From assembly GCA_003952965.2 (NCBI GenBank), contig RXIC02000069.1:1-64000 (forward strand): DNA of 64,000 nt, read 5' to 3'. The translations under genes and the position numbers were made by a program. Source of the stretch: Morella rubra. Its lineage: Eukaryota; Streptophyta; Magnoliopsida; Fagales; Myricaceae. Position 1 is the first letter of the stretch. Every line of letters begins with the position of its first letter. Shown here piece by piece: positions 1 through 12,472 of the stretch. Under the pieces are notes generated by a model. The model had not been told where the DNA came from. It searched no databases and was given only the letters and a program-made list of their open reading frames with translations.

Positions 1-417
1 AAACAAGTTCTATTTTTCAAAACTTGTGGGAATTTTCCTTGTTATGTACGCGTTAATTCTCCAATTAGCTAGCTAAAGCATAAAGAAGAAATAAGATTCA
101 TAAATTATGTTTGATGATGTGTCGAAACTGATCTTAGCCTTTTAAGCCCACACATTCTCTGCCTTAAGTAAACATGCCAAGATTCTTATGATTTTTCATC
201 TCTGATTCCTAACATAGAACTTGATGCTCTGTGTTATCTTTCCAACTTCTACTTGCAAGGAAAATCGAAGTATATGGGAACGGAGAGGCAACCACACATT
301 AGTCAAGCAAAATAAATTCTACGTGGGCAAATGATGTTGCCATTCCAACGTCGACAAACAGAGCGTGCGAAATGACTGAATTGTATTAATATGCGGGTTT
401 ATTTCCAATTTATCAGC
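1..417. other. Gene-free left edge
   Basis: This is the 3' flank of the acyltransferase pseudogene. I see no coding frame, RNA gene or clear repeat in it. Confidence 0.4.
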
Positions 418-1092
418 CTAACGTTGGAGATTATTGGTATTTAGATTTTCATTGCTCGAGTCCATCAGACAAAAGTATTCAGTAAACTTGTCAGTAATGG
501 CCTCTGGTAGGCAAATGCATACCACCATTGTGCCACTAGGATCGGCCTTCCTTCTGGGAGGAACACGCAAACTTGAGGCGTAGGAGTTAGATTTAGAGGG
601 CCAGCATATTTTGGCATTCCCATCCCAAAATCTGCATGCTCATATTATGGAAAATCTAGTCCACTGGGTAATTGTCAATTTGCTTCCAAATTCAAGCCTT
701 TTAGGCCTGTCCACCTCGATATAATCCAATGTAGATCTCAAGCAATCTTATGAAACCTCGAGTCTTGCTTCACGAACTAAACCGGTAGTGTCCGAAAACT
801 GACCATTGACAAGCTCTGAGACAGTGCTTGTGACCTCCATAATGAGCAGCCATAGCATCAAAAGTAGTACATGCAAAACCATCCTCTCGTCAAGCTTGAG
901 TTTTCAGATGAGATTGGAATTCCTAGTTAACTAACATTTTTTAACAAGCTTGGCAGCTTGGCACAGAGTCGTTCTCAGGCTCCAGCTATCTTCAACTTTC
1001 TTTAACTCGAACATGCGGGAATTTCACCATTGTAGGGTTGCGGGGCCGAAAGAACTCCGTGTCCCAACAAGGCCAGGCTTTGCAATCAAGGT

Positions 1093-1618
1093 GGAAGGGT
1101 GAGTAAAAATTCCAGCCAATATCGGAATTCCGGTTAAATTCTAGTACCATATCGAACCCGAAATTCCTGTTCCTTTTTTATTATTTTAATAAAAATATAG
1201 TTTCAAAATCTTATAATTTTATTTTAGATTTTAAGTGAATATTTATTTTTTTAGATAGAATTTAAAACATTGTAATTTTAAAATATGGTTCAAACCTTTT
1301 GTTTGATGCTTATAATTTTAGAATGTTGTAATTTTATTTTAGATGAATATTTATTTTATATATTTTATTTATTGTTAATTTATTATGTGAAACAAAACAA
1401 TTTGTGCAAAATTCCGGCGCAAAATGCTTTAAGGCTCAAAAAAAAATCTAGCCAAAAAAGCCTACATAAGGAAACCGGAGTTTTCAGTTTCCAATTCCAA
1501 AAATTCCGATTCTGTTCCGATATTTATCGAAATGGAACCGGAACCAAATATTTGATTCCGATAAATACCGAAACCTGAATAGGTCATTCTAGTTCCATCC
1601 GTTCCGATACTCACCCTT
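1093..1618. mobile_element. hAT-like non-autonomous DNA transposon
   Basis: A 526-bp AT-rich insertion interrupts the acyltransferase frame. It is flanked by near-identical 8-bp repeats (ATCAAGGT at 1085-1092 and ATTAAGGT at 1619-1626). Its ends are short inverted repeats: GGAAGGGTGAGTA on the left, and AAGGGTGAGTATC read inward from the right. An 8-bp target duplication fits the hAT superfamily. No transposase frame is present. The family call is inferred from duplication length only. Confidence 0.55.
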
Positions 1619-3168
1619 ATTAAGGTATCTGCTTTTGCCGTGGTAGCCCATGCCCCCGCAAAATTGCATGGTACCAATTCCATCACATATACAATGGCAT
1701 AGCCTCAAAGCCAGTATAAAGCCACCACAGCTGAAAAGAGTTACTTGAGATATGTCCAATGTCGTGTCAAGAATTTTAAACAGTTCCACGTGAACAAACT
1801 TGAATATCAATGGTTCCCAACTAGGGTTTTGGCACTGAGAGGTCTCCTAAATTTGCCAAGGCCATTTCATAGCAAGCCTGAACCATGAGTGTCCTTGTTT
1901 TGGTCCAAAAAATACTTCTAGCTTACCATTCTTAGCCTCTTTAAGCCTACCTGATAAAGGATAGTAAGGGACTAGGACTTCAGCGAGAGCATTGTGGAGT
2001 ATTTTCACAACAAGTTTTTGATCGGCCGGAATTTATCTCACTCGACTAATCAAAGTATATTGTAGGGGTGAAAAAATGTGCTCCGATCACACTACAACAA
2101 ATTTGGATTTTAGCGACCAAATGGAATGGTCGTCTAAACTCTAAATCTCTTCACAATAAGATATATCACGACCAAATAGGATGGTTAGTGAGTGGTTAAA
2201 AATACTTCATGGACATATATCTTAAGCGACCATTTTAAAAGTAGTCGCAAAATTGTGACCAAATTTTAAAAAGTCGTCGCAAAATTGCGGTCATATTATT
2301 TTGTTGCTTATATGTATGGACAACTTGTTTTTGTTCTTTGTAAATAAGTGGGGCCGAACAGAATAAGTTGGTCACTAAAGATACTAATATGGCCGCAAAA
2401 AACCATTTGTCAACCGAACATGTGCTCACTAAAGACACTAATACTGGCTAATAAAAACCATTTGCCATACAAAGAAGTAGTCGCTAAAAATCTACTAGTA
2501 AGTGAAGAATGTGGTCGCTATAGTAAATTCATCGTGAGGGATTCACCATCTTCTAGACATGGGCTTGAACTTGACAATCAGCTATTCACCCAAAAGCCTT
2601 TTTTTCGCTAGTTGGAAAAAAAAACAATATAAATTAGACTTACAAGAACCGTGCAGATCAAGAAGACTGAATGACAAGAGAACAATATTTAATAGTTTTT
2701 TTTTCTAAGCTAACAATATTTAATAGTTGATAATAAAGCATAATAGCTCATTCATGTGGATACAAAGCTGGAGATTGATGCAAAGAACTTATGGGGATTC
2801 TCTAAAGTGAAAATTTCCTGAGAATGAGCCGCTAAAGAACTTGCATTATCGTAATTGAGAGATTGGATCGGAATTATCTGTGCTCTGAGACAGATTTTCG
2901 AGGTCTACCATTGGCTCGGAGAATTAAATGAGTAGGCACTTTATTGAATGCGAGAGAAGTCAGTGTCGGCTGTAATAATCCAACGGTCTCGATGCAAAAT
3001 TGTATTATACGCGATAAAAGCTTTAGGCATAGGTGACGAGTATAGGCTCGAGTTAACTTGATTTTGGATGTCCATATAGAAACTCAAACATATATTTCAA
3101 AAATATATTTTAAAATTTTATCTTTCTCTACTTTAACAAAAACTCAAAAAAACATTTAGGAAAATTTA

Positions 3169-3455
3169 GGGTTAAATACACTCATGTACCTTAATTGGGT
3201 GTCAATTTAGACTGATTTCGTCAAAACGTGTCTCTCAAGTGATTGTCACCTAAGTGAGATGTTTAAATATCCCCAAAGATAAGGGGCAATATGTAAATAT
3301 TTTGGAGAAATCCGTGTAAATTGACTCCCAATTATGGTACAGAGTCAAAATCAAAATAATGTGTAACTTTATGGGTCCAATATCTCAAAAATAATACATC
3401 AGGGGGCAATGTATAAATACTCCAAAGATAAGGGGGGTAAAGTATATTTAACCTT
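3169..3455. mobile_element. MITE nested in the CACTA-like element
   Basis: A 287-bp element has inverted ends (GGGTTAAATACACT on the left, AAGGTTAAATATACT read inward from the right) and a perfect 8-bp flanking repeat AAAATTTA at 3161-3168 and 3456-3463. It has no coding capacity. The duplication length suggests a hAT- or Mutator-type parent. Confidence 0.55.
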
Positions 3456-3479
3456 AAAATTTATTGGTCAAGAAAAGTA

Positions 3480-3925
3480 TTATTAGCAACCAAAAGTACT
3501 AAAATTGATTTGGTCACTATTTTTCATTTCAAGACCAATGAAGGCAACAATTTTTTTTTTTTTTTGCTAAACTTCTAGCAGAGACAAGTTTATGATTATC
3601 GTCAGTAAAAGTATTATTTTTATGACTACCAACCTCGTTGTTAATAAAATTTATTTCGTCATTGTTTTCCCTTTCAAGTCCAATGAGAGCAACAAACTTT
3701 TTTGTTGTTGCTAAAATTATATTAGCGACGAGTTTGTGATTATCGTCGTTAAAAATATTCTTTAGCAACCACCCATCTCGTCGCTAATAAAATTTATTTT
3801 GTCACTATTTCTACTTTAAGACCAAATCAGCAACTTTGCTTGTCGTTGAAATAGCGATGAGTCTGTGATTATCGTCGGTAAAAGTCTACTACGACGAAAT
3901 TTAACTCATTACTAAGAATTTCATC
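3480..3925. repeat. Degenerate direct repeats, period about 130-145 bp
   Basis: The phrase GATTATCGTC followed by GTAAAA or TTAAAA recurs at 3594, 3738 and 3867, each time inside a longer similar unit containing GCGACGAGT and AATAAAATTTATTT. This is the usual look of subterminal repeats of a CACTA-type element. Confidence 0.5.
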
Positions 3926-4088
3926 GCTATAGCCTGTTTTTCTCAGTGTCATCAAGGTTAGAGAGGTAAAGACCGTCACCAGGGATAGCGGGAATAGGGC
4001 TTGCAGGCATGACAAGCACCATACAATCAATGATTACAGGGATATTCAGGTGAGAGAAATGGAGCTCCTGAACCCGCGGAAGAGCCAT

Positions 4089-5051
4089 GAAAGAACAGGT
4101 GCTGAGATTGAGGGAGTAATGCCAACAAGTAGTGAGCATTTGTAGAAGAAACATTTTTACTTTGACATACAAAGGTGCTTGGGGTAAATGGATACGGGGA
4201 TAATAAAGTTATATTGGCGCGGAACATTTGGTGGTGATATCATTCATGATATGAGCATATTGATCAATTCGATCAATCAATTTGACCAACTCCAATAGAT
4301 GTGATACAGCTGAAAAATTGTACGCTTAAAATAAATAAATAAATTGCACAATCAGAACTAGGAGTATAACAGCAAATCTCGGATATTCGAACTAATTTTA
4401 TAGCCCAAGTACAAGTATCAGTTGTAAAGTCTCCTTACCGGCCTGAATGGGCAAGCTCGTCTGACACAATATCACCTCTGGTTAGGCCTTTCGTCCTTGG
4501 GATGTGCTGGTCAATCTGACTCCTGGAAGTGGTAGTCATGCAAAGGTGAAAGGCTCCCCCCGCCAAGGATAGCAGAAACTCCTTAGAGGCCAGAGGGGCC
4601 TTAACGGTAAAAAGGGGAAGCAAGAAAGGAGGTCCAGTCAAGTTTGTAATGCTTCCAGGGGCCCAAACCAGGGAGATCAACAACTTTGAAATTCCCACAT
4701 AAATCAAACTTTTTCATAGCCCAGGTGAGCAATGATTTGTTTGATCCCTTATTCCCCAGTGATACTTCTACTCATAATCATTCTTCCAACGGTGAAGTTC
4801 ATAATTTTTTAAAATCAAAAGAATTCCAGAATCCAAGCCGTACTGTAATCCTCACGCGAGGAAGCAAAATACATTTTTACTGAAGAATCTACTGATGAAA
4901 GACCTCCTGCACTGATTTTACAATGAATCAACCAATCACTTCCTCGTGATAAATAAAGCAAAGCAATTTGATTTACGAAGCATGTCTTGTTCAGGTATTA
5001 AACATAAGGCACAAAAACAAAAACTAATTTAATATGAAGGGGGAAAAAAAA
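4089..5051. other. Intergenic stretch
   Basis: This lies between the acyltransferase pseudogene and the 3' end of the DUF936 gene. It is a mix of AT-rich and moderately GC-rich DNA. An open frame at 4435-4707 (minus) shows no recognisable domain. I see no gene. Confidence 0.4.
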
Positions 5052-8000
5052 TCAAGATGCAGCAACAGGGGAGGAGTTATCAAACGTTGTTCCGACATGC
5101 TGGATGACAAAACCGTAGATCTTTCGCTTCAACCGCTCAACCTTTTCTGTGAGCTCATCCCCATTAGAAACCACAAGGTCCAACCAATCATTGACTCGCT
5201 TCAACTGGGACAAAACTACTGCAATGGAGCTACCATCAAGAGATATTGATTTACCCCCATCTGCAAACACTCTAAAGCCTGCCTCAAGTGACTCCTCGAC
5301 AAACCTTAAAAACCAAGTTTGCATTTCGGATAGCAACTTCGTTGCAAGCTCCACTGTCTCTTTCATTCCATGACCCCTTGTCCACACGCCGCCACAAGGA
5401 TTGGATTGTGCCAATGAACAGGACTTTAGATGGTTCTTGGAAGGTGCATTTTGAGACTGTCTTCTCAACGAACTTTTTTGCAGAGTTGATGGCTCATGAT
5501 GTTGGCCGGTAAGGAGAGAGACAATCTGAAGGTCAGTAGCCAAGGCTGCTTCAACCCAAAGATTTGAAGGTTCACGGACGCTATTATCATTAGGAGTGTC
5601 AGAACTAGCAACTGACTCGGCTACCGCAGTTGATCTCACAACATCATTATAGATAGTGAAGAACCGATCAATGGTGGGTAAGGGATTTCCGGCTTTGGAT
5701 ACAGAAGAGAGTTCTGAGAACATGCTGAAAAGGGTAGAAAGTAAGAAAGTTATATACTTCCTTCCACAAATAAAGTGAGACAAAATGTTATGTACAGTCT
5801 CAGTATTAAACCTATAAGTGATCAGACCATGTTTCCAAGTTTTCTCTCACATGCTATTATCTGTTTTGTGCCATCCTGCTTTATAAATTAATGTTTGTGC
5901 GCCTCAATTTAATGCAAATGTGCGTGCACTTGAGGAGAGAAAAGGGAGGAAGAGAGGAACTAGCACCTTAAACTCCTAACAATAGACTCGGTGGCAAGGG
6001 CCTCCTTCAAAGCTTCAGCTGCAGCTGCAGAAGCAAGAACTCGCCTTTGTATAGCACCCTACAATTAGTTAATGAAAAGTCAAACCTGACATCAATTTTT
6101 ATTCCGCATTGAAGCATTTTTAGTTGTTTAACTAGATATAGACTCATACTTGCTCGTTTAAGTTTTGGCCAATTCCATTGAGTTATCTAGTAACAACTAT
6201 AAAGGTCTCACTAAATTGATTATTTTCAGCTCTGGCCAACTCAATTTAACAATCGCAAGTTCCTAATCTCCTTCCATACCTTCCCAAGCGTTGCAAGGTC
6301 AGCAGAAACTGCATCCCATGATACACTGCCGTCAGTCCATTTCTTTTCATGAACAGTGATACCTAGAGCTTCCAAGTTTAATTGCTCCTCAATCAGACGA
6401 GAGTCGGGAGAACTTGATTCTTTATTCTCAACAGCTGAAGAATCATCAGTACTGCGTCTTCGCCCATTGGCATCACTTAAACGTCTAGAAATTGCGGCCT
6501 GGAAAGCAGCAAAAAGATGTCAGGGGAAGAAGAAAAAAAAAAGAAGCTTCGGAGAGCACTTAAATTCAAGATCTACAGTTCACACAAAACAATAGAAACC
6601 CTCAAGAGGACTACCGTACAACACAATCTCAACGAACATGTTTTAGGCGTGGAGGGTCAATTACTGATGACATTTGCACGGTGTATTGAGATTGTTATCA
6701 TACACATCAAGTTACATGACTTCCCCACTAAACGACACTCTTTAACCACATTTATGTAATTGCTGTGGAAATTCAGGGGCTTCAAATCACAAGGGGTATG
6801 TCACTGGGAGAAAGGCGTTGGTTTTGCGGAATTATGCGCTTTTCCTCTATCATTCAATCACACTATAGGGATCGGTGGAGATCGTTGTATTACATTATCA
6901 GAGAAGATCAACAGGGAGGCTGATCAACGTAAAGCTACCGATCCGATTTCATCCTCTCTTCCTTGTTTCCATGCATCAATTCCCTGAACGCATAAATCAA
7001 ACATGTCTGTTCCCAGTTATTCCTTTCCGTGAGATTATGCCCTTAAGGGCCCAGTGTATAATGGGGCAAAAGGGTATGCATATCTCTAGTTAGTCGAAAT
7101 TGACATTCTTCAGTGGTTCCGACCATACCCAGTGTCGGTGCCGATTGATTTCTTTTATTCTAAGGTATAAGATGAATAAACCTTCAGCACATTCACCGGA
7201 TTATGAAAGCTAGATTGAATGCTATCAGCCAAGTCCAATCTACTATCAAGGAATAAAAACAAGCGCATATTTCCAGCCAAGCTAATTAATGAATAGATTC
7301 CAGACAGAAAAGTCAGTTTTAGGGGAAAAAAAAGCTTATAAGGTTGAGAAGGCCAAGTTTTGTGTAACAAAAAGAGTACCCAGAACGGGAATTACCTGAG
7401 TCCGCAAAATTGATTGCAAATCCGGTTTATGTTTTGAAGCTCCCTTCTCTTTCTGCTCCACAGGAGCTGCCCCTGCCGGTAGCTCATCCCAGTTCTTCCT
7501 TATTGGCTTTGAAGCCGCGACAAGTGCTTCCGAAACCTTGGAAATCCCAGCAACAATAGTTGCCATCTTCTTTTTACTGGTGGAATCCGCAGCGCCACCT
7601 GCCACCATGGGAGAAAGCTTCACACCTCCGGACAACCTCCTCCCCGGAGAAAGTGAAGCCCTACGCGAATTAGGGGAGGCCTGCTTTCGCCCATTGGGAG
7701 ACGGCTGCCGGTACCTAGACGGCACTACAATCGCGGGCTCCCTCGATGCTTTCCGATTCTCTTCTCGAGCAACAACCAAGCTTGGAACCACACATTTTGA
7801 CGGCACTGGAGAAGCTGACCTCTTTCCTTTTGCCGCCGGTGATGGGTCTCTCTCTACGACAACCATATTCTTTTTCCCAGCCGATACCGACCTTTTAGAA
7901 CTGGCAGGAGATGAAAACCTCTGAGGCCTATCTGAAACCTTTGGTTCATCCGAATTCCCCAAATTTCCAACGGGTACATTATCTCGAGGTGCAAGAGCTT

Positions 8001-8529
8001 GCCTTGATCGACCCTTTTCGGCTTTGGGCTCAACCTTTGACGGTTCCTTATTTTCTCTTCGAGCTTCTTCTAACTTCTTGGTCGACAAATAAACAGCAAT
8101 CGGGTCCACCGATTCATCCGATTCCGTCACAGGCTGAATCACGAACTCGCGTTTCGAGGCCGAAATGCGAGCAATAAGGGCCTCGGGTGTTCCGACAAAC
8201 GGGTGACGTCCGGCGATTGGGCGAATCCCACAGACGCGTGGTACGGGCGAATCGAACTCGAATCGGTCCACATATGCGAACTGGCCCAGCTGTAATCGGT
8301 TGGTCAAAATGAGGTCATTGTCGCTGTCGGAGAGAGAGACGTAGGTGGAGTTGAGCGAATCGGAGAGCTGGACATAGAAGCCATGGTTGGGCCAGAGGTC
8401 GGAGCCTGCAAGGGCGGGAACTATGCCGATGACCTGGAGAAGAGCGGAGCGGTGGTCCCCGGTCACACGGGTGGTGGAGTTCATTGATTGGAGGAGCTTC
8501 AAGAGGATACCTTGAGTCAGAGAGGCCAT
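5052..8529 (-). CDS. DUF936 family protein (705 aa)
   Basis: A plant-specific protein of unknown function. Exons on the minus strand are 7396-8529, 6280-6498, 5967-6058 and 5052-5724. All junctions are GT-AG and the phases agree, giving 2118 nt including the stop. The N-terminal 140 or so residues hold the DUF936 core, starting [18 protein letters not shown] and containing [20 protein letters not shown] and [14 protein letters not shown]. Residues of about 170-300 are Ser/Pro/Lys/Arg-rich ([19 protein letters not shown]) and probably disordered. The C-terminal 250 residues are helical with an Ala-rich stretch ([16 protein letters not shown]). The start is the first ATG ahead of the conserved core. 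There is no signal peptide or membrane segment. The family assignment is firm; the role is not known. Confidence 0.92.
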
Positions 8530-8565
8530 AGTGCTTGTGCCTGTGCCTGTGCCTGTGTGAGACTG
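8530..8565. repeat. CTGTGC hexanucleotide repeat in the DUF936 5' leader
   Basis: Directly upstream of the DUF936 start codon (gene on minus), the plus strand reads GTGCTTGTGCCTGTGCCTGT and continues with one further unit. It is a short microsatellite, probably transcribed as 5' UTR. Confidence 0.5.
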
Positions 8566-10360
8566 TGGATATGAGAGGGGAGGGAGAGTCTGTGAGCGAA
8601 GCAGCTGCTGGAACGGACAAGCAGTACTGCAGAAGTAGTTCTGAACAAAGGAGGACCTGTAGATTTGTCCGTTACAAAATTGAAATTCAAAATCCCGCTA
8701 GAATCTTACGTTTGAATTCAGGTCAGAGGGCTAGGGGCTACGTTACCGTTACGTTATAATGGGGGGACAAGGACGCTAATCTCACCGGATATTTTCGAGC
8801 AAAATCTAAAGTTCCAGTCCCACGACACCACGTGGCAGGAGTAAATTATTGGTTTATGAAAGATGATTGCGATCGGATATTAGCGCGACCACCGTAAGCT
8901 ACAGAAAATTTGACAACGGATGAAAAAAGAGGTACCACAATTTTTTTTTTTTCTGAACACTAATTTGAATTTGATAATACAACCTCCAAACTATCAATTC
9001 TTGGGACTTGACAGCTCATGTTGACACTGTGCATCATCCATATGCAGCGTTGGGGGGATGCAGAATCATGACCAAAATGTAGGAGCTGGCCAAAATGTAA
9101 TTATAGGAGCCAAAATGTAGAATGTGCAAGAAAACTCTTTAAGGCTTGAACAAACAAAATTATACTCTACTAGCATTCTTGTCTTTCTTTTAAAAAAATC
9201 CTATTAATTTTGGGTCAAATGAGAGCAAGTTCATGACATTATATGACCAAATTTTCATTTATACTCTTAAAATATTGACTTTGTAATAAGAAGCCGACCG
9301 GAAACTTTATCTTAAGAAATGTGGATTTGAACTTTGACAAGTCTTATTATCGTTTGAGAGTTCACACATTATATAGTACATCATATTGAAGTTGAACAGC
9401 TTAGATTTTAGGTTTTTTTTTCCTTTTTTCTTGCTAATCTCTTCGGTGTCTTAGCTGTATTAGGTTTTTATTTTCTTATCTTTTCACTTTTATTCCCTTT
9501 GATCGAGAATTGGATGAGCAGCAAGGGTTTTCTGTTTTGGACACGTTGGCCAAGGCCAAATATGTAACGTGATATTTTGTTGGATCGCTTCAGAAAGTAC
9601 AAAAACCGCCCCATGCTCCCACACCACTACTTTTGGTTCGTTTGAGGCTCTCGAGCCCGTCCATTGGGCGTACGCAGCCAACTCTTTCCATCCTTTTTTT
9701 TTTTTTTTTTCTTCTTTCACTTAAAAATTTCCCAAAAGGATTATTATATTTTTGCTTCAACACGTCGTGCTTTTAACTTCCCCGGCCAGCTCCGACTATC
9801 TCACGGCTCAGCCACCATTGACTCAAGATAGGACCCACTGCTCATGCCCTTGGCGTCACGACGTTTCTCCTTGACACCGCCCTGGCGCTCTTGGCATCAC
9901 ATCGGCGACTCGATCTGATGAGACAAACCTCATGTGAAAAATGAAAGAAAAGATCTCACACTGACCAAAGATATGAGGGTTAAAACGTTCTAGGAACTAA
10001 AAAAAGTTTTCGCGAATACTAAAGAGAACCTCGTATACAAACAAAGTCTAGAGTTCTATAGCTTGTCCGACGGACGTAGTTTCCCAGCCTTTGCTAGCTC
10101 GCTTTTTGAGCTCTGCTTCTTAGTTGTTTTCAGTAAGGTTTGCTAAGAAAGAAAGAAAAAAATTCATATGAAAAGGGAAAATTTTCCAGAGGGAAACCAA
10201 AGATTCTACAAGTAGCGTTCTACTTTATAATACAATCTAGCAGTATAGTAAGCTATTTAGATACACAACTTGATGCCCTTGCCTCCACAGCCGCATCTGA
10301 TAAGCGATAGGTTTTCTGGGTTGCCCAAAGCTTATCAGCTTTAGCAGAAACAAAAACTTC
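8566..10360. other. Intergenic region between the DUF936 and glucanase genes
   Basis: It holds the DUF936 promoter and the glucanase 3' flank. It has several poly-T runs (8941-8952, 9697-9710) and AT-rich stretches. No gene, tRNA or clear transposon was recognised. An open frame at 9490-9720 (minus) has no recognisable domain. Confidence 0.4.
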
Positions 10361-12472
10361 TTAGTAATGTATCTGAAAGTCTCCTATGGTCAGATATAGA
10401 AGAGACATAACCATTATATATCCTCCGATGACTCTTATTAATGAATCTGAAAGCCCTTGTTGCAGCTGCATTGAAGAGCCGTAAGCAATCATCACCGGAA
10501 ACAGGCAGTTCTCATCAGATGGATCCTCATTAGTCTCCACGGCCAACCCGTAAAAGTCGCAGTCCCAACTCTGCTGGTTATTGACTTGATAGTACATGTT
10601 AAAAGCATAAGAGGCATTCCCTTGGACGCTTAGATTATTACAAGAAGATCCATAACCCAAAGCAGTGCAATCTGACATGCTGCAGGCATAGTCAATATTT
10701 TTTGCCAGGTCCTCCAAATCGCTGGCACGCGGGTTCAGGACACACCACTTTTTGGGCAAATATTTTACATCTTCGACTGGAACTAGACCCTTGTTCTCTT
10801 GCAAACCCGACAAATCCAGATCATATTTTGGCTTCCCATCAAACTCAAATAGCCCCCAGTGCCTTTCGAAGGTTCCAGGTTCAACGCTTTTAGCATTCTC
10901 ATCGATGAGGCTGAACAGATAGATGTCTATTATACCTTTCCTTCGCGGGGTTCCATTTGCACTCAAAGCATGTCCTATCAATCCCTGGTTGAATCTCTTC
11001 GCGTTTTGAATATTTGCATTCTTGTCGCCGTCAGTTGGCCACCCAACTTCTCCAACTATGATTTGCATACCGGAGTAACCAGCTTTTGTCAAAGCCCAAT
11101 CTAGAGTGTCCAGATTTGCATCAAACACATTGGTATAGAGTAAATCGTTATCTCTAACCGGCTTGTTTGATCCATCAAAGAACGCATAGTCCACTGGAAA
11201 ATAACCGCCGCCATAATAGAGACTGAGGAAGGGATAGGTGTTGACAGTGAAAGGCGCATCATTTGAATATAGGAATTGGATTATTTCAATTGTGATGTCA
11301 CGGAGTTCAGGCCGAAAATCACCAGCAGATGGAACCGGGTTTGAATCCGGGGAGAAGTAGACGTCTGCGTTGAAGGGGACTGTGACTTTGACCCTGGCTC
11401 CTAAACCAGCATGGTTGAGTGCTTTCTGGATATTTCTGAGGGCTGGTAATGTGCATTGTAGATAGCTGCCATTGTAAGCTGTAAGGAAGGGTTCATTGCC
11501 TACGGCAACATACCTGCGAAACCAACTGTTATCATTATCTCACAAAGTTGAATATCCAGGTTATGAATGTTACTTTCAAAGTGTGTGTGTGTTGGTGTCA
11601 CATGGTCAGCCAGACATTAAATCGATACAAAGTTGAATTTGGACCCACTAGATCTTTACAAAGATGAAGGATCTAGGCTCAAAGTACGTACCCAAATATT
11701 CCTTGAAAGAGTTGCGGAATCATGCAACTTACCTAGCCCCAGATATGAGGAGGAGGCTAGAGAAAAAGGAATATCGAAACAGAGAAACAGCACTATCGGT
11801 AAAACCAAATTTGGGAAAACCGCACCACAGCAATGCATTGAGGACAACCAGAACAACAGGAAGACCATTTCAGAATCGGAAAAACCATTCGATGAGGAAC
11901 GGCAACCATCTTAAGCAGAAATAAGTACCATCAAATGGACGAGGAAATAGACATGGAGAATTATAGCAACCCGAAGAAATCCTTTTTCCATAAAAGGATA
12001 CGGCCAGACACGGGAGAAAACAGAACTTATGGAGGGTGTAAAATTGTAGAACACTTGAGGAAAAAAAAGCCATCCGGAAAGGACAGGATAGGCAAGAAGC
12101 ATTAAATAGGATAGATTGAGGTCAATAAAGCGCGTGACTCAACTTGATATTGATTCCACCAGTGTAGGAATAACTGGTCACATTGGCATCCACCCAAGAA
12201 GCAGCAGCACCAGGATCCTCGCTCATCTTCTGCAACATTTTATTAGGTATTGCCAGCATGACCTCAATATCAGTCCCTATCAGAGCCCTCAGAATCCTCT
12301 CATCGGCCTCGAACAGTTTCAACTTATCAAACCCATTATCCCTCAGCATTTTTACCACCTTGTCCGGCGGAAGTTGGTTAGTTGCCTGGGTTCCCCAGTT
12401 CACTCCAATAGTACCCAAGCCGTGGTAGACCATATTGGTCATGAAAGCAAGGAAAAGCAGTGCTTGTGCCAT
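10361..12472 (-). CDS. Glucan endo-1,3-beta-glucosidase, GH17 with X8 (CBM43) domain, probably GPI-anchored
   Basis: Hydrolyses internal beta-1,3-glucosyl bonds (callose) at the cell surface or plasmodesmata. Two exons: 12144-12472 and 10361-11513, with a 630-bp GT-AG intron that splits a Lys codon (AA/G), giving 493 aa. Residues 1-20 form a signal peptide. The GH17 barrel follows, starting [19 protein letters not shown]. The proton donor is Glu117 in VGNEP and the nucleophile is Glu265 in GEVGWP. The X8/CBM43 module runs from about Trp366 (KKWCVLNP) to residue 450 with its conserved cysteines. A hydrophobic C-terminus (about 465-485) follows a small-residue YGSS stretch, which suggests a GPI signal. 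All expected catalytic residues are present and the frame is clean. The subfamily cannot be fixed without a tree. Confidence 0.93.

Larger units (their letters stand above)
2090..3932. mobile_element. CACTA-like DNA transposon, right end truncated
   Basis: The acyltransferase codons at 2087 and 3933 join directly if this 1.8-kb segment is removed, so it is an insertion. The left end starts CACTACAACAAATTTGG, the typical terminus of plant CACTA elements, followed by repeated GCGACCA-like subterminal motifs (2120-2545). The right side holds related motifs (GCGACGAG, ATCGTCG, 3480-3925) but lacks the matching TTTGTTGTAGTG end, so it appears clipped. A MITE is nested inside. No transposase could be recognised. 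Confidence 0.55.
418..4088 (-). pseudogene. BAHD acyltransferase pseudogene, split by two transposons
   Basis: BAHD enzymes move acyl groups from CoA thioesters to alcohols or amines in the cytosol. Read on the minus strand, the gene lies in three pieces: 3933-4088 (N-terminus, starting MALPRVQELHFSH), 1627-2087 and 418-1092, about 430 codons in all, the normal family length for a single-exon gene. The middle piece carries the catalytic HxxxD motif as HCICDG (about 1700). The last piece carries the DFGWG motif changed to DFGMG (about 625) and ends with TAG at 418-420. Besides the two insertions there are frameshifts (around the DFGMG motif and in the following EGRP/DPSG stretch), damage at about 880-960, and an in-frame stop near the start of the middle piece. 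The donor and acceptor substrates cannot be told. It is not expected to give an active enzyme. Confidence 0.85.

Noticed and set aside
7538..7924. A 128-codon open frame antisense to the DUF936 gene
   Set aside because: It lies fully opposite exon 1 of a well-supported gene. It is a shadow of GC-rich codons.
11633..11914. Open frames on both strands within the glucanase gene
   Set aside because: They fall inside the single intron, whose borders agree with phase and with conserved protein sequence on both sides.
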